The position numbers and the translations under genes were made by a program. DNA of 64,000 bases from Nigrospora sphaerica (lineage: Eukaryota; Ascomycota; Sordariomycetes; Amphisphaeriales; Apiosporaceae): positions 682,001-746,000 of the forward strand of contig JAGVVL010000017.1 in assembly GCA_018287875.1 (NCBI GenBank), written 5' to 3'. Numbering within the stretch: the first letter of the stretch is position 1; each line of letters starts with the position of its first letter. The notes below the pieces were generated by a model. The model was not told the origin of the DNA. It saw only the letters and a program-made list of their open reading frames with translations, and made no database searches. Positions 43,220-54,854 of this stretch are shown here, in pieces.

Positions 43220-43951
43220 GGCATCGAGGGCTGGGTCATTGGGCCGACCGCAGTGTCCCCAGGTTCTTGTTGTGCGTGTGTGGTGGCAGGAGCCGGTGTG
43301 TCGTGATGATGCGTGGTGGACTGGGGAGCAGTGGTGATCGCCGCGGGAGATGGATGGATGCTCAGTGGCGATCATCGGCGGGGAGAAAAGTGGGAAAGCC
43401 GGAGGTGCGTTCCAGTATTGTCGTGTCGTGGTGATAAGTGACAACCGGGTAGGCGTGCGTGTAAGTACGGAGCAAGTACGAGGACCAGACAGGCGCGGTG
43501 GGGGCAGGCACCGGTTGACAGGAACCGGGAGGCACCGCGGCAGAAACGGTTCAGATGAGCCCAGGACGAAAAGGCTAGGCCAGGGCAGGAGAAACGTTGT
43601 CGGGCCGGCGGTGATGCGGCAGAGGACGAGATCAGAGGGCCAAAATGCTACAAGGCAAAAGGCAAAAAGCAGGAAGAGTCGGCCGGTGCGTGCAAATTCG
43701 TGCCGTGCTGCTCTGATCTTGCTGCTCCTGTGCATTGCTGTGCCTGGGGAGGCACCGAGGCGGGACGAGTCTAGAACGCTCTGTCTTGCTCCCTCCCACT
43801 GCCTCGGGGCTAACGAGCTGCTATGTACGTCTGAATGCTTTAGGTGGGCCAGCACTGCAGGATCGCGATTCCCAGTCAGCCAGCCCCCCGTGTCGGTACT
43901 TGAATTCGCAGACAGGCCCCCCACTTGCCTTTTGCAAGCCCTGTTCTCCCT

Positions 43952-43989
<38 letters not shown>

Positions 43990-46820
43990 CGGACTCGGCA
44001 CCCCCTTGATCTCCTGCAACCACTCCGTCCCCATCCCGTATCTCATGCTACAAAGATATCGCATCCCTGCCATCTCGCCATCCCATCACAACCGGAGGGG
44101 GGTGCAAGTGAGACCAAGTCGCGCCGTTGGCTGGCCCCATGACTCGATAGCACCGTCTAGCTCACGTCAATTGCCATCGCCGGGCGTTTTCGAATGAGGG
44201 TTTGACCCCGTTGGGCCGTCGTCGAAGGTTGTCCTGTCCGTCCGGTCCTTGGCCCCGGCTGTTCACGCTGTTCAAGACCTCTGCAGTCCGCGGTGGCGGA
44301 GGCGCCGCCCGAAATCCAGCGGCACGCGTGACAGCGCTATCCAATGCGGAGGCGATCGTCGCGGGAGGGGAGGCGGTCGGCTGGCATGCCCTTGTTGCCC
44401 TGGCCTGCCTTGCCGGGCCCTGCGAGCCTGTCGATCTCCCGCCCCTCGCGATCTGCGTACAACCCAGAGTGCCATCCGGAAATGCCATGCGTGCCCTGAG
44501 GGCAAAACTGGGATGGGAAGCGCAAAAAGGGAGGATGCATCAACTGTTCCCAGCACTTATTCCCGTCATCAGCCCCGTGCAATATGCACGCACATATACA
44601 AGGGCACGCATGCCTGGGTTACCCCTCACGTATGCGTCTCCGTGGAGCGCGCGCTGGCGGGTGACGGGATGCCGGTTGAGACTCGGCACTAGCACGATCG
44701 GCCAACCGCCGTGCAATCGGCCATTACTTGCTAACCCCAAGGGCGGGCGTGACTGCTTCCCGCTAGCCGGTCCAAATCGTCCGCTCCGTCCAAATCGTTC
44801 CCTCCGCCCAAACCCAGCGTGCCAAGCACAGCCCAGCCCTACCTTGCCGAGCTCGCGAGCTTGGCCCTTTTTGTTGCTTGCCGAGCCAAGCCGTATCGGA
44901 TGGCCATTGTTGCCCTCGCATAGGCCCCCACTTGTAAGGACAGGCCCGGTCTGGAACTTAGTGATGCGTCTCGTGCCCCTCGGGACCGTCGGTCCCCGTC
45001 TCTCCAGCTCAGTCTTGACGCGCGCATACGATTGCTGCCCCCCCCCCCCTCCCCCGGGGATAAGTTGAGATAGGCGCAAACATGCAGCTACGAATCATAC
45101 ATCATGCACACCCATTCGTACAAAGTCCCAGACGCCCCTTGTCATCTGAAGCCCAGGCTGCAGCTGCCTGGTAGGCATGTAATCTGTACTCGCCTGTTCA
45201 TGGACACAATTTCTTTATTAAAATCGCTTGAGCACCATAGAAATACCGGCACCTGTCCTTCCTGTTCGAACTTGTCAGCCACCCTGTCGAGCTGTGAGCC
45301 TGTGACAACGCGACGGGGTGCAGTCCTTTTACGCCCAGCAGGCCGAGGGTATGCCGAGCCACCAACGCTGACTGCTGACAAACTTTATATGCGCCAAGTG
45401 CCCATTACGCTTCCGCATCGCCGCCTCCCGCTGTCCCCCCTTGTTTCTCGCTTGCACCCGAGCCGCAAGGACATGATGCCGGGAGCTGGGAGAGCTCGCG
45501 CCGTATCGTTACCCGACTCCGCCATCCGAGTTCGCCTCTTTGCGCCCACACGTACCGAGTGGCTGTCCCTCGAGGTCCGCTCTGGACTCCGAACGCGCGG
45601 CTGCGCCCCCCTCCTATAGATGCTTCAAAAGACTTCGGCCCGCTGCTTCACCACAACTAACACCCGCAACCAGGGCATCCGTTCATAGGGCCCGGTGCTA
45701 AACTCGGCGGCTGGGTTCCACGACGTTACTCTACTACCGAGGTCGGTGGAATGCTGCAGAGGCTTCCAGTAAGACTTGAGAGCGCTCCCAGATGCCACTC
45801 GCCAATGCCTGTCTCTTGGCGGAATTCATGTTTGCATGGTTTCCATCCGGTGGGGGACCATCCCAGCGCCCCGCCTGCGGCAACTCTGTATCGCGCCCCA
45901 AGGAATCACGGAAGATCAAGCACTTGTATACTGAGGAGGCCGCCTCGTCGGCGGCATATCGGCGTTGCTCGGCATGTGCCTATCGTGAGCGGTCTCAACG
46001 TTGGCGCGTTCCGCGTGGCGCACCGGAGTCGGGCAACTGGGCGCTAATGCATCCCTCCAGAACCTACCATCAAACAGAGTGGGCGTTACGGCATGGGCGG
46101 CATAGGCCCCAAGGGCCCTTGAAGTCTGACTCGGGCAGTTTCGGCAAGGCTTTCCCTCCCTAATGAATTCTTACTGCGGCGGTTTCTTTGCCAGCTCCCA
46201 TAGGTTGGTTGGTCTGCCCAGATACAAACAGCGCCCAACGGCCAACTGCAGGAGGCATGGAGCAAAGTCATCCCTCGAACGCAGATTGCCAAGTGGATTA
46301 CCGATATCTTACAAAAGCACGGCTATTCTTAGGTTTGTTTGCATGATGTATCCAGTGCTGTAGTTCCTGGTCAGCCTCTACCAAACCGCCCAGATCGCGC
46401 TAGGCTTGTGAACGGTGTTGATCTCATATTGGCTACTAGGCGGCCGATTCCTGTTCAAAGGTGTGTCCCTCATGAAGACCAAGGGACCCACCTGTCTAAA
46501 ATAGAACGAATGCAATACCAAAGAGCAGACCCTATGGCCGATTCGTCTCAACCTTGCGAAGCCCGGATCAGTGGGACGTTATATGGCTCCGGCGTACCTT
46601 GTCAGGGCTATCAAGCCCACGATAGGCAAGCCCACAGAAGTCTCAACGTAACGGGGCCCCTTGTCTTCAGTTTGGTATCGATGCCCTATACGGGAAGTAC
46701 AAGCCAGTCGGGGTCGTATGAGTACCATGGGAGTGCCAACCTGGATCTCAGAACATCTAAGGATTCGCGAACGGGTGTAACTGGACTCGTCAAGGCATGC
46801 ATCATCATTATTAGTGCTGT
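43220..46820. other. intergenic, promoter of the histidine kinase and gene-free stretch
   Basis: 43.2-44.1 kb should contain the promoter and leader of the leftward kinase gene and includes a hexamer repeat. 44.1-46.8 kb holds long but motif-free GC-rich frames, a short 18-bp tandem repeat (44770-44805) and a 12-base C run near 45038-45049. I see no supportable gene. Confidence 0.5.
43953..43988 (+). repeat. six perfect TCCTCG hexamer copies
   Basis: Six uninterrupted copies; on the kinase-sense strand the unit reads as alternating Asp/Glu-type codons in an open frame upstream of the kinase start. It lies about 730 bases before the chosen ATG. Confidence 0.95.
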
Positions 46821-48077
46821 TTATTGCACTACTCCAATCTCAGGGTCCGGACTCTTGGGACGCAGCACTGCCGGCTTGATGGCCGGACCCTCAGAGCAAG
46901 ACCGATCGTGGTTGCCATCGACTCCTCTCAACGTCATCTCATCATCGTTCTCCTCTAACCCTGGGCTTAGGGATTGGAGGCTTTCATAAAGACCATCGTG
47001 GCCACTGGGTCGGCGCGTCATCCTCCTGGAGCTCAGGCCGCCAATTGTTAGAAGAGCAACGTCGGATTGCCTCTGCGGTGGCGCCGAACGCCGATGGCCC
47101 GAGGTGGATATGCTAGTCACGGCCTTGCCATAGCGTAGGTGACGGTATATGGGGAACACAAACGGAAGGCAGGAGCCGATGATGGCAACGACAACCTCAA
47201 TGGCTGATGCGAGCCACGGGACCAGCAAGTCATGTGTCACATCTTGCACCGCGTCGAAGTTGAGATATCTGTAATAGAACTGGACCTCGGTTGCGACGCG
47301 GATAATGCTTGCAACGCAGGAACTGTTGGGGGAGACAAAGGTCAGAAAGGGGGCACGCTAACTGACGAGGGAATCATGTCCGACTTACACGCCACCGATA
47401 CAAAGTATCACGAGAACACCGACCTTTCGCCAGAAACCAAGCCGCAAATTCAGGATATCGCGTAGCGGGAGGATGGCTATGGCGATATCGATGACGGTGT
47501 TCGGGACCGCGATACCAACAGCGTACAGGCTGCTGTCGAAGCGGCAGTATCCGTTGTCGCGCAACCAGAAGAAGCGGACGGGCTCGCATTGGATGATGCC
47601 CAAGATGAGGGCGGCGACGGACCAAAGCGCACACATGGCGACGAGCACCTTGACGCCGCGGCGGGTGAGGTTGCTGGGCAGGGTGCGCCAGTAGAAGAAG
47701 AGCACGGCGAGCTTGACGAGCTGCGACGATACGAGGTAGGTGAACTGGAAGATGAAGACGTAGTAGAGCAGGTCGAAGGCCGAGGTGGACGACCAAAGGA
47801 AGGCCATGACGAGGGTCTGGCCCATGGCGCCCTTGGTGACGGCGAGCACGGTGAGGGCCAGGGTCCCGTATGCGCCGACGAGGCTGCCGAGGACCAACCA
47901 TTCGTCCACGCCGACCCGCGCGCCGGTGACGTACCGGGCCCAGATCCGCACGGGCAAGAGGATGGTGGCGAGGAGCGTCAGGGCCGCCGTGACGCCCAAG
48001 GCCCACAGGGATGTAGCCGGAATGGTTGCTTGGGGCATCTTCAGGCCGTCCATCGTCGGCGAGTGGTGGTGGGACAT
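46821..48077 (-). CDS. fungal seven-helix membrane protein, rhodopsin-fold / PTH11-like (396 aa)
   Basis: Two exons: 48077-47389 and 47322-46821, joined across a 66-nt intron (GTAAGT donor, CCCCCAACAG acceptor); splicing gives CIGGVSCVASIIRVATEVQF. The start is the ATG of MSHHHSPTMDG. Seven hydrophobic segments are visible at about residues 23-45, 56-80, 95-130, 142-163, 185-205, 222-245 and 262-290. A DEWL motif after helix 1, a GYC loop and a conserved YRYLNFDAVQD before helix 7 match the large fungal integral-membrane family related to the appressorium receptor Pth11. It lacks an N-terminal CFEM domain. The C-terminal about 100 residues are cytosolic and Ser/Arg-rich. A receptor role is inferred from family; ligand unknown. 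Confidence 0.93.
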
Positions 48078-50235
48078 GATGTGGCCGTCCGGGGTCAAGC
48101 CGTGGCTTTAGCCTTCCTCTCAACGGACAGCGCTGGCTCTCTTTACCATGGCAAGCGCCGGCAGGGGCATGGCAGGACGAAGACGGCGAGAATCAAGAGC
48201 ACTCATCCCAGCACACGGCGAGAGGGGAGAGGGCCGGCAACCGGCATCTATATCTTTAAACTTCCTCGTATCGACGGTAACGAGCGTTCCCTCCCGGGTC
48301 CCTGTCTCAACCGGGGACCGCGTTTGTCCAGAGCGCCCCATGGCGCTTCGTCCCAAGGTCCATGATGGTAGTGACCCGTGCCAGGTCAGGGCTGTTGAGA
48401 TTAGGATAGATCGGCGCCGGTCCACTTATAGCTGACGGCGCTGACCGGGGTTCTTGTCCGACATGTTCCTCTCCTGTCTGTGGTAGGATCCCGCCCGCTG
48501 CTATCCTGCAACCGACGAACGGGATCAGCATGAACCCGAAGAATGCATCCTCCGGAGGAGTTGACAGGTGCTTTGACGGGTTCTGCCATGTAACCCCATG
48601 CGCCGGCATACATCGCCTCGAGCTGCCAATGCTCGCGGCAATCCCGCTGAAACCCCCCTGTCTCCTTGTTTTCGGGGTTTCCATTACCTGTCTCCAGCGT
48701 GCTCGCGGCGAATCGGGCAAGCCGAGAACCGTTTTCGAACGCGCCGGCTTTCAGCTCCGTCTACCCCGGCCTTTGCAACTATTCACGTACCCTGCCAAAG
48801 ACTGCTGGGCGCGCCCCGGCCATATCGCGGAACCGCGGCCTACGGAGGCTCAACCTCGGGATTTTGTCAGCCTGTCTCCAGTACAGAGGAGGAGTACACA
48901 GCGGCCTTGTAGCCCTACTACTTGTGTCTGTGATTCCCACCCGGCAGGCCAGTCACCCCCGCCGAAGCGCTCCCCGGGCCCTGGACCCGGAAAGTAGAGA
49001 AGACTGGTAAATTAAAAGTAGAAATCGATCGCGCCCGGCCTCGCAACGCTTGGGCTTCACAGATCCGCACGTGGCTAACAGCCGCACCTACCGTGGTCGG
49101 CGATCTGACGGGCTGGCAAGTGTCCGGCGACAGGTATAGCATAATGCAGTTCTGCGAGTGGTGAAACGCTTGATGAGCGGAGAACCGCCCGGTCAGCCGG
49201 ACGGAACCCCGACGGTGGAGAAGATGGTGCCTCCTGAAGTGAGCGTTGCGTGCATGGGACAATGACGGGTTGTGGAAACTTGCTGGTGCCCAACCCCGTA
49301 GCACCCGCAATTGCTAGAACGGACTTACGGAACAAGACAGAAAACAGGGCTGATGGGAGGGACAAACCGGTATATGTAAGCGAGCAGCTGGCAGAAATTT
49401 GGTCTCGAACGGCCCCGAGGGTCCTGGGTAATTACATATCATAACTCTTCGTATCACCCCGGCATTGACTGCCCCCCACTGGAAGGCTAGGCAGTACTAG
49501 GGGGTGTAGGGGTCTGATGGACGCAGAGGGAGCCGGGCTTCATGAAGAATCCCGATAGCATCCCGGCCGATAGAATTGTCGCCCGGCCTCGGCATCCTCC
49601 AGAAAGGCTGTACTGTGATTAACTAAATACTTGCACCACCAACACGGAAGGCTGGTTGCGAAAGTCGACTGATTCCGTGCAAGCGATGGCGATGCATGCG
49701 GGGGAACTCGGACGTGGACTTTGGCTGGATGTCGTCCGCGGCCCAATTGTTGTGTGGACTGGGCGATGCATCATTGCCCAATCGCTTGCATGAGGATTTC
49801 TTGTCGTCGCCAAGGCGCCCTGTTGAGCTCCCCTTTACCCTGCAGGCCCGAATTGAGGCTCGGAATGAGGCTCGGAATGAGGCTCGCTTGTGCTTTGCGT
49901 GATCGAGAGGTACGTAGTAAGGAGGGAGTATATCCATGCAGAGATAGGCGGGTGGGTAGCCTAACGATACTAGGCTCTCCAATTGGAAATCCCCCACACG
50001 CCACAGCAACCCCCCTCCCTCTCCCCCCCTCTCCCCCATCCCCACGCGAAGGAACGGCGGTGTGGCTACATGGCGCACGGCACCGGGGGATCTGTGGCGT
50101 TAGCTTGACCAGACCCAGACCATCAACGCTGTGCCAAGGGCCCGAAGCTTCTTGTTTCGTGTTCACTTTCCCGCCTCCGACTTGCCGTTCCCTCCCATCG
50201 CTGAAGGGTTTGTGTAAAGCATTCAACCACCCAAA
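48078..50235. other. intergenic between divergent genes: two promoters
   Basis: The membrane-protein gene reads left and the glucosidase II beta gene reads right, so both promoters lie here. A CT-rich tract at about 50010-50040 and the CAACCACCCAAAATG start context belong to the right-hand gene. A 12-bp direct repeat lies at 49854-49886. No gene seen in between. Confidence 0.5.
49854..49886 (+). repeat. 12-bp tandem repeat, about 2.75 copies
   Basis: The unit TGAGGCTCGGAA occurs at 49854-49865 and 49866-49877, then a truncated third copy, about 350 bases upstream of the glucosidase II beta start. Confidence 0.9.
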
Positions 50236-52090
50236 ATGCGGCAATTGCAGGCTTTGGTCCTTCTCGGTACGGCTGCCAACAGCGGCCTCGTGGCTGCTGG
50301 CTCAGTACCACGGGGTGTTGGCCCCGAATGTGAGTCTCCCTTACCTCCCCTTCCGTCGACTTACATACATTTGCTCCGCCACTTGGGCAGCTCGCCCGCG
50401 ATCGGCTCCGATACGGAACCTGGGACTGACCCGAGACGTTGTGCAGTCGCCAAGTTCTACGAGCTGAAGGACACCTTCACCTGCATTGGGAACCCCGCCA
50501 TCACCATCCCCGCCTCTCGCGTAAACGATAACAGCTGCGACTGCCCCGATGGTTCCGACGAGCCGGGCACCTCGGCCTGTGCCTACCTCGACCCCCTTTC
50601 ACCCCCGCAGCCGCTGCCGGCCTCTCTGCACGGCTCGACCAATGCCAGCAACGCTCTGCCCGGCTTCTGGTGCGCCAACGAGGGTCATATCGGCACCTAC
50701 GTGCCCTTTATGTACGTCAACGATGGCGTCTGCGACTACGACTTGTGCTGCGACGGCACCGAGGAGTACCGCGGCGTAGGTGGTGTCAAGTGCGAGAACA
50801 GATGCTCCCAGATTGGCAAGGAGTGGCGTAGGATCGAGAAGGAGAGAAAAGACAACCTGGAGAAGGCCAACAAGCGTCGCCGCACCATGGCCAAGGAGTC
50901 CAGGGAGCTCCGCCGCCGTGTCGAAGCCAAGATTGCCAGCCTCGAGGAGGAGGTCAAAGGTCTGGAATCCAAGCGCGACGGGCTGAAACAGAAGTACGAC
51001 GAGGTCGAGAAGGCGGAGCGCGGAAAAGTCGTCAAGGGAGAGGGAGGCGGGAAGCTAGGAGTCCTCGTTGGGCTGGCCCGAAACAGAGTCAACGAGCTGC
51101 GTGACGCACTGAATGTGGTCATCGGCCAACGCGACGAACTCCGGGGCAAGGTTGAAGAGCTTCAGGGCATCTTGGCCGCGTTCAAGGAGGAGTACAACCC
51201 CAACTTCAACGACGAGGGCGTGAAGAAGGCTGTGCGGGCATGGGAAGACTATGCCGCCAAGCTGGGAGACGCCAAGGAGGAATCCCACAACGAGAACGAT
51301 CTCCAGGAGGTGCTGAAGGAGGACACCGAGTCCAACGGCATCAACTGGCGCGAGTTCGAGGAGGCCGAGGTCACCGACACCGATATCCGTGAGTTACTGT
51401 CCCATCCTAGTTTCTGCAGGCCGGTATTGACAACGAGCAGTCTACAGCCTCGAGGCTTACCTCCCTGAACCGCTCCGTGACTTCTTCCACGAGAAGCTCA
51501 ACGTCGTCCGCGTCTGGTTGATAGAGAACGGCATTCTGGCCGACAACCCTACTGCATCGGGCGAGTCTCACCTCGTCACAGCGGCCCGCGAAGCCTATGA
51601 GGCTGTCCAGAACGATATCGGCGGCAAGGAGCGCGAAATTACCGACCAGAAGAACGATCTCCAAAAGGACTACGGCGCCGACGACATCTTCCGCTACCTC
51701 AAGGACAAGTGCGTTTCCACCGAGGCCGGCGAGTACGAGTACGAGCTCTGCTGGCTGTCGCGCACCTTGCAAAAGTCGAAGAAGGGCGGCGGCTCCACCA
51801 ACATGGGCAACTTTGAGCGCATTGACTGGGAGGAGAGCGACGAGGAGGAGCGGCACGACGGCAAAGGCCTGGGCCGCGGCCGGCGCATGGTCCTGCGGTA
51901 CGAGCACGGCCAGGGCTGCTGGAACGGCCCCAACCGCAAGACCGACGTCTGGCTGGCCTGCGCCGAGACTGAGGAGCTTTGGCGCGTCAGCGAGCAGGAG
52001 AAGTGCGTCTACCGCATGGAGGTCGGCACGCCGGCCGCCTGCGAGGAGGCCGTCGAGCCCGCGGATGCCCACCCGAAGGACGAGCTGTAG
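50236..52090 (+). CDS. gtb1: glucosidase II beta subunit (PRKCSH/Gtb1), 561 aa
   Basis: Three exons: 50236-50329, 50447-51388 and 51441-52090. Introns of 117 nt (GTGAGT...GTGCAG, readable through in frame) and 52 nt (GTGAGT...GAGCAG) restore GPEFAKFYELKD and DTDILYSLEAYLPEPL. A signal peptide (MRQLQALVLLGTAANSGLVAAG) is followed by two Cys-rich LDLa-like modules with NSCDCPDGSDEP and DGVCDYDLCCDGTEE, a long Lys/Glu coiled coil (about 150-330), and a C-terminal MRH domain with its Cys set and a CWNGPNR loop. The protein ends PKDEL, an ER-retrieval signal. The family partners with the catalytic alpha subunit to trim glucose from N-glycans in the ER; the MRH domain binds mannose. Neighbour Rtf2 converges 280 bases away. 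Confidence 0.97.
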
Positions 52091-52370
52091 CCTGGACGAG
52101 GGACCCCATATTACCGACCTCTACGAATCTAGCGGAGCGCAGGGGAGGCACTTTGTTATTGTTGATGAGCGAGGGAAGGAAAAAGACGGGCATTCTGTTC
52201 AGTGTTCGATGTTCGATGCACACTAGACCGCAGGTATATAGACATCTTGCATGTTGAGTCTTCGGCAGAGGGAATCTATAACGTCAAGTGCAAAGAGGTA
52301 TCATTGAGTATCACGCATCTATGTACAGGCCGTAGTGGCAAGAGGCTGGGTAGCAAAAGCCTCGGTTCCG

Positions 52371-53210
52371 TTACCTTGCCGCGGCCAGCTTCCGCCGCTT
52401 GTTGCTCTCTTCTTGCTCGGCCAGCACCCTGGCGGTTAACGAGGCTGTGGCGGAGTTGTTGATGCGACTGCCGATGCCTGATTCCCTCTCCTTCTCCCGC
52501 TTCTCCTTTTTACTCAGGGTCGGCTTTTCGCCGTCGCCCGCGCCGTCCTCGGCGGCCTTGCGCTTCTTCTTGCTCGCACTCTTGTCCTTCTTCAGGTTGT
52601 GGGCGAGGCCCTTGGCCTTGAGGGCCTCGAGCCGCGCGTTCAGCTTGGCGATTTCGGCGTCCGAGGTGGGTAGGATGGGGATGACATTGGTGGGCTCGAA
52701 GGGCTCGCTGCACTCGGGGCAGCGCCGCGCGTCGTCGTCCCCGTCGGCGGCGGCCAGCTCGCGCAGGGCGGACTCGGCGAAGACGTGGCCGCAGGGCACG
52801 AGGTAGACGGCGCGGGTGGCGGCGCCGAGCTCGCGGAGGCTGACGGGGCAGGCGCGGACCTCGCGGCCGCGGTCGTCGCGGCGCAGGGCGAAGCGCAGCG
52901 GCACAACGTCGCGGACGCTGGCGAGGCCGGCGAGGCGGAAGGCCTCCTCCTGCGCCTCGGGCACGCCGCCGTCGGCCGACGAAGACGCGGGCAGGAGGCA
53001 CTGCAGCACCGCCTCGTAGTTGTACAGCACCCCGCGCCCATCGGCCACCGTGTTTTGCGCGTCGAGCGGCTCCGACGACAGCGGGCACGTCGTCCACGCG
53101 TGCGTCAGCGACTCGGCCGCCGTCTCCTTGAGCTGCGCCGACGTCGGCTGCCGCGCCGCCTCCTTGACCAGCTCGCGCCGCTTCGGGATTGAGCCGCCGT
53201 CGTTGCCCAT
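52371..53210 (-). CDS. rtf2: Rtf2 family RING-like protein (279 aa)
   Basis: A single exon; the start is the ATG of MGNDGGSIPKRRELVKEA, the invariant N-terminus of the family. A split RING-like fold is visible: TTCPLSSEPLD near residue 40, then RACPVSLRELG, YLVPCGHVFAE and RRCPECSEPFEPTNVIPILP (about 115-180), a C2HC2-type site with fewer ligands than a true RING. The C-terminal third is Lys/Glu-rich with nuclear-localisation-like KKKRK and KRRK stretches. In fission yeast Rtf2 acts at stalled replication forks at RTS1, and in other eukaryotes it is tied to fork restart and splicing; those roles are family knowledge. The 3' end faces glucosidase II beta, and the 5' end is divergent from TOR. 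Confidence 0.95.
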   Translation of the reverse strand: MGNDGGSIPKRRELVKEAARQPTSAQLKETAAESLTHAWTTCPLSSEPLDAQNTVADGRGVLYNYEAVLQCLLPASSSADGGVPEAQEEAFRLAGLASVRDVVPLRFALRRDDRGREVRACPVSLRELGAATRAVYLVPCGHVFAESALRELAAADGDDDARRCPECSEPFEPTNVIPILPTSDAEIAKLNARLEALKAKGLAHNLKKDKSASKKKRKAAEDGAGDGEKPTLSKKEKREKERESGIGSRINNSATASLTARVLAEQEESNKRRKLAAAR

Positions 53211-54854
53211 GATTGGGGAAAGAGCGGGTGGCTTGTTGGTGTCTTGTTTACGAAAAGTGTGGGGTGGGGGTCCTGGCCGGAATGCGGCGAATGTCAATAT
53301 CCCTGGCGAAGAGGTATGGAGAAGGGTGGCGCCGAACAGTCGGGCGTGGCAGCTGGAGGTGTGGTATGGGGGGTCGGAGCCTCGAAGCCAAGCCTGCGTC
53401 CTGAATACTGTTAGGTTTGGCTATACAATGGATAGACGGCAAAGATAGGGTGTCTTTGCTAGGCAGGGTGGCAAGGATCAGCCAGAAATAAATGCTATGT
53501 CCTGCCCAATCGGCGGTTTTGCGGGGGAATAACAAAGAGGCAAGTATAATAGTAACAGCCGACCGTTGCTCTCTAAGCCGCCTCTGATATAGTGGTGATG
53601 TCTTGGCTCTGGCTGACGGCTTTCCGTTCTTTTGCCATTTCGAAGGGTCCTTTCCCCGTCCACCCACTACGGAAGTATGAAGCCTGATCCGTGCACGGGT
53701 ACAATGGTGGCGGGCACTTCTTGTGTACTCCATGTCATGTGTCACGGTAAGCGGGCTAGAACTGAGGTCGGCTGTACGAATACGTTGCATGCCTGGGCTG
53801 GATGTTTCGCCAGTCTACCACACACTGAAGGCCAATGCCTCAAGGCCGTCTGCTAAGTGGTCCATATCACGAATGTTGCAGAGTCCATCCGCATGCACGC
53901 GTTCTCCAGGACAGAGAGAGTCCCGGCTCAGCTGGCAACCGTACACATCATCACCAGAGGACTTGTAACAGACACGACTAGTCCCGCTTGTGAGTACTAC
54001 TGCGTACTAGGCCCTAGAAGACCCCGGTAGGCTTCCTTCCCCAAGTCGCTCCCTTCCAGCGTGCTTGACACACTGTCCACCACGGCCTACTCACTGACGT
54101 CGTCCCTCCAATCCCTCACAGTCCCATTGTACGCCGTAGGCCGTACGCACACATCCTTGCACACGCAACAACCTCTCCACCTCGTCGCGCTCACACCGAC
54201 CCGAACTAGGCCAGGCCCGACCCAGCAAGTCGACCAGCTGGAGCCTTGTCAGGCGGGAGACGGCAGCTGGGCAGCGGCACCCAGCACGCACTTGTCGCTA
54301 AACCCAAGGTTGTCTGCGGGCCGAGAGCTCGTCTCGTGAGCTGCTTGCGAAAGCCAAACAAACATCATCGAGCCTCTTCCCCCCTCGCACCCAGCAACCA
54401 GCAGGGGTTTTCCGGCAACCCGTCCACTGCAGCGCCACTGTTGCCGACGAACGACATCGCCGTCTGCCCGACCGCGCGTCGCATGAAGCCGGCCTTCCCC
54501 TGTGGTGTCTGTCGCCCTCTGCTGAAGCTGCGGCAGACACGGCCGAGGGCGCAGACAGCTTAACCGGGCGACCTTCGCTGGAGAGGCCCCAAGCTGCCCG
54601 TCAACAGTGATCAGCAACGACGCCCTTCAGACGAAGCTATTCACCCTCGCCCAGACACCCTGCCCCTCGACCGGCGCATCCTGTGCTGAGGCCGCTCTGC
54701 TTCTTCCCCCCAACCCTCCCGACCCCGACCGTCGACACCGTTCTGATCGAGACGACGACCCCCCTCCGATGCGCACACCCCTTCTCTCATCTCGACTCCG
54801 ACAGACGCACTTCGCCGATTCCCGGTAACGGCAGTCCGCCCGCCTACCACAACC
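53211..54854. other. intergenic between divergent rtf2 and tor, with a long upstream open frame
   Basis: Both promoters lie here. On the rtf2 strand an ATG at 53790 opens 180 codons and stops at 53248, just before the rtf2 start; I have not called it a gene. The part from 54.0 to 54.85 kb is pyrimidine-rich and fits a long TOR 5' leader. No TATA box is evident. Confidence 0.5.

Noticed and set aside
43376..44023. N-terminal extension of the histidine kinase up to the end of the open frame
   Set aside because: The added sequence is low-complexity, includes the translated hexamer repeat, and lacks family similarity; the ATG at 43219 has the better context.
44202..45068. 288-codon plus-strand frame
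   Set aside because: No ATG at a plausible start, Pro/Arg/Leu-rich, contains a short DNA tandem repeat translated as RPNRSLRPN; no protein character.
53580..53625. Sequence resembling a tRNA A box (TCTGATATAGTGGTGATG)
   Set aside because: No B box follows at the right distance and no stems close, so not a tRNA gene.
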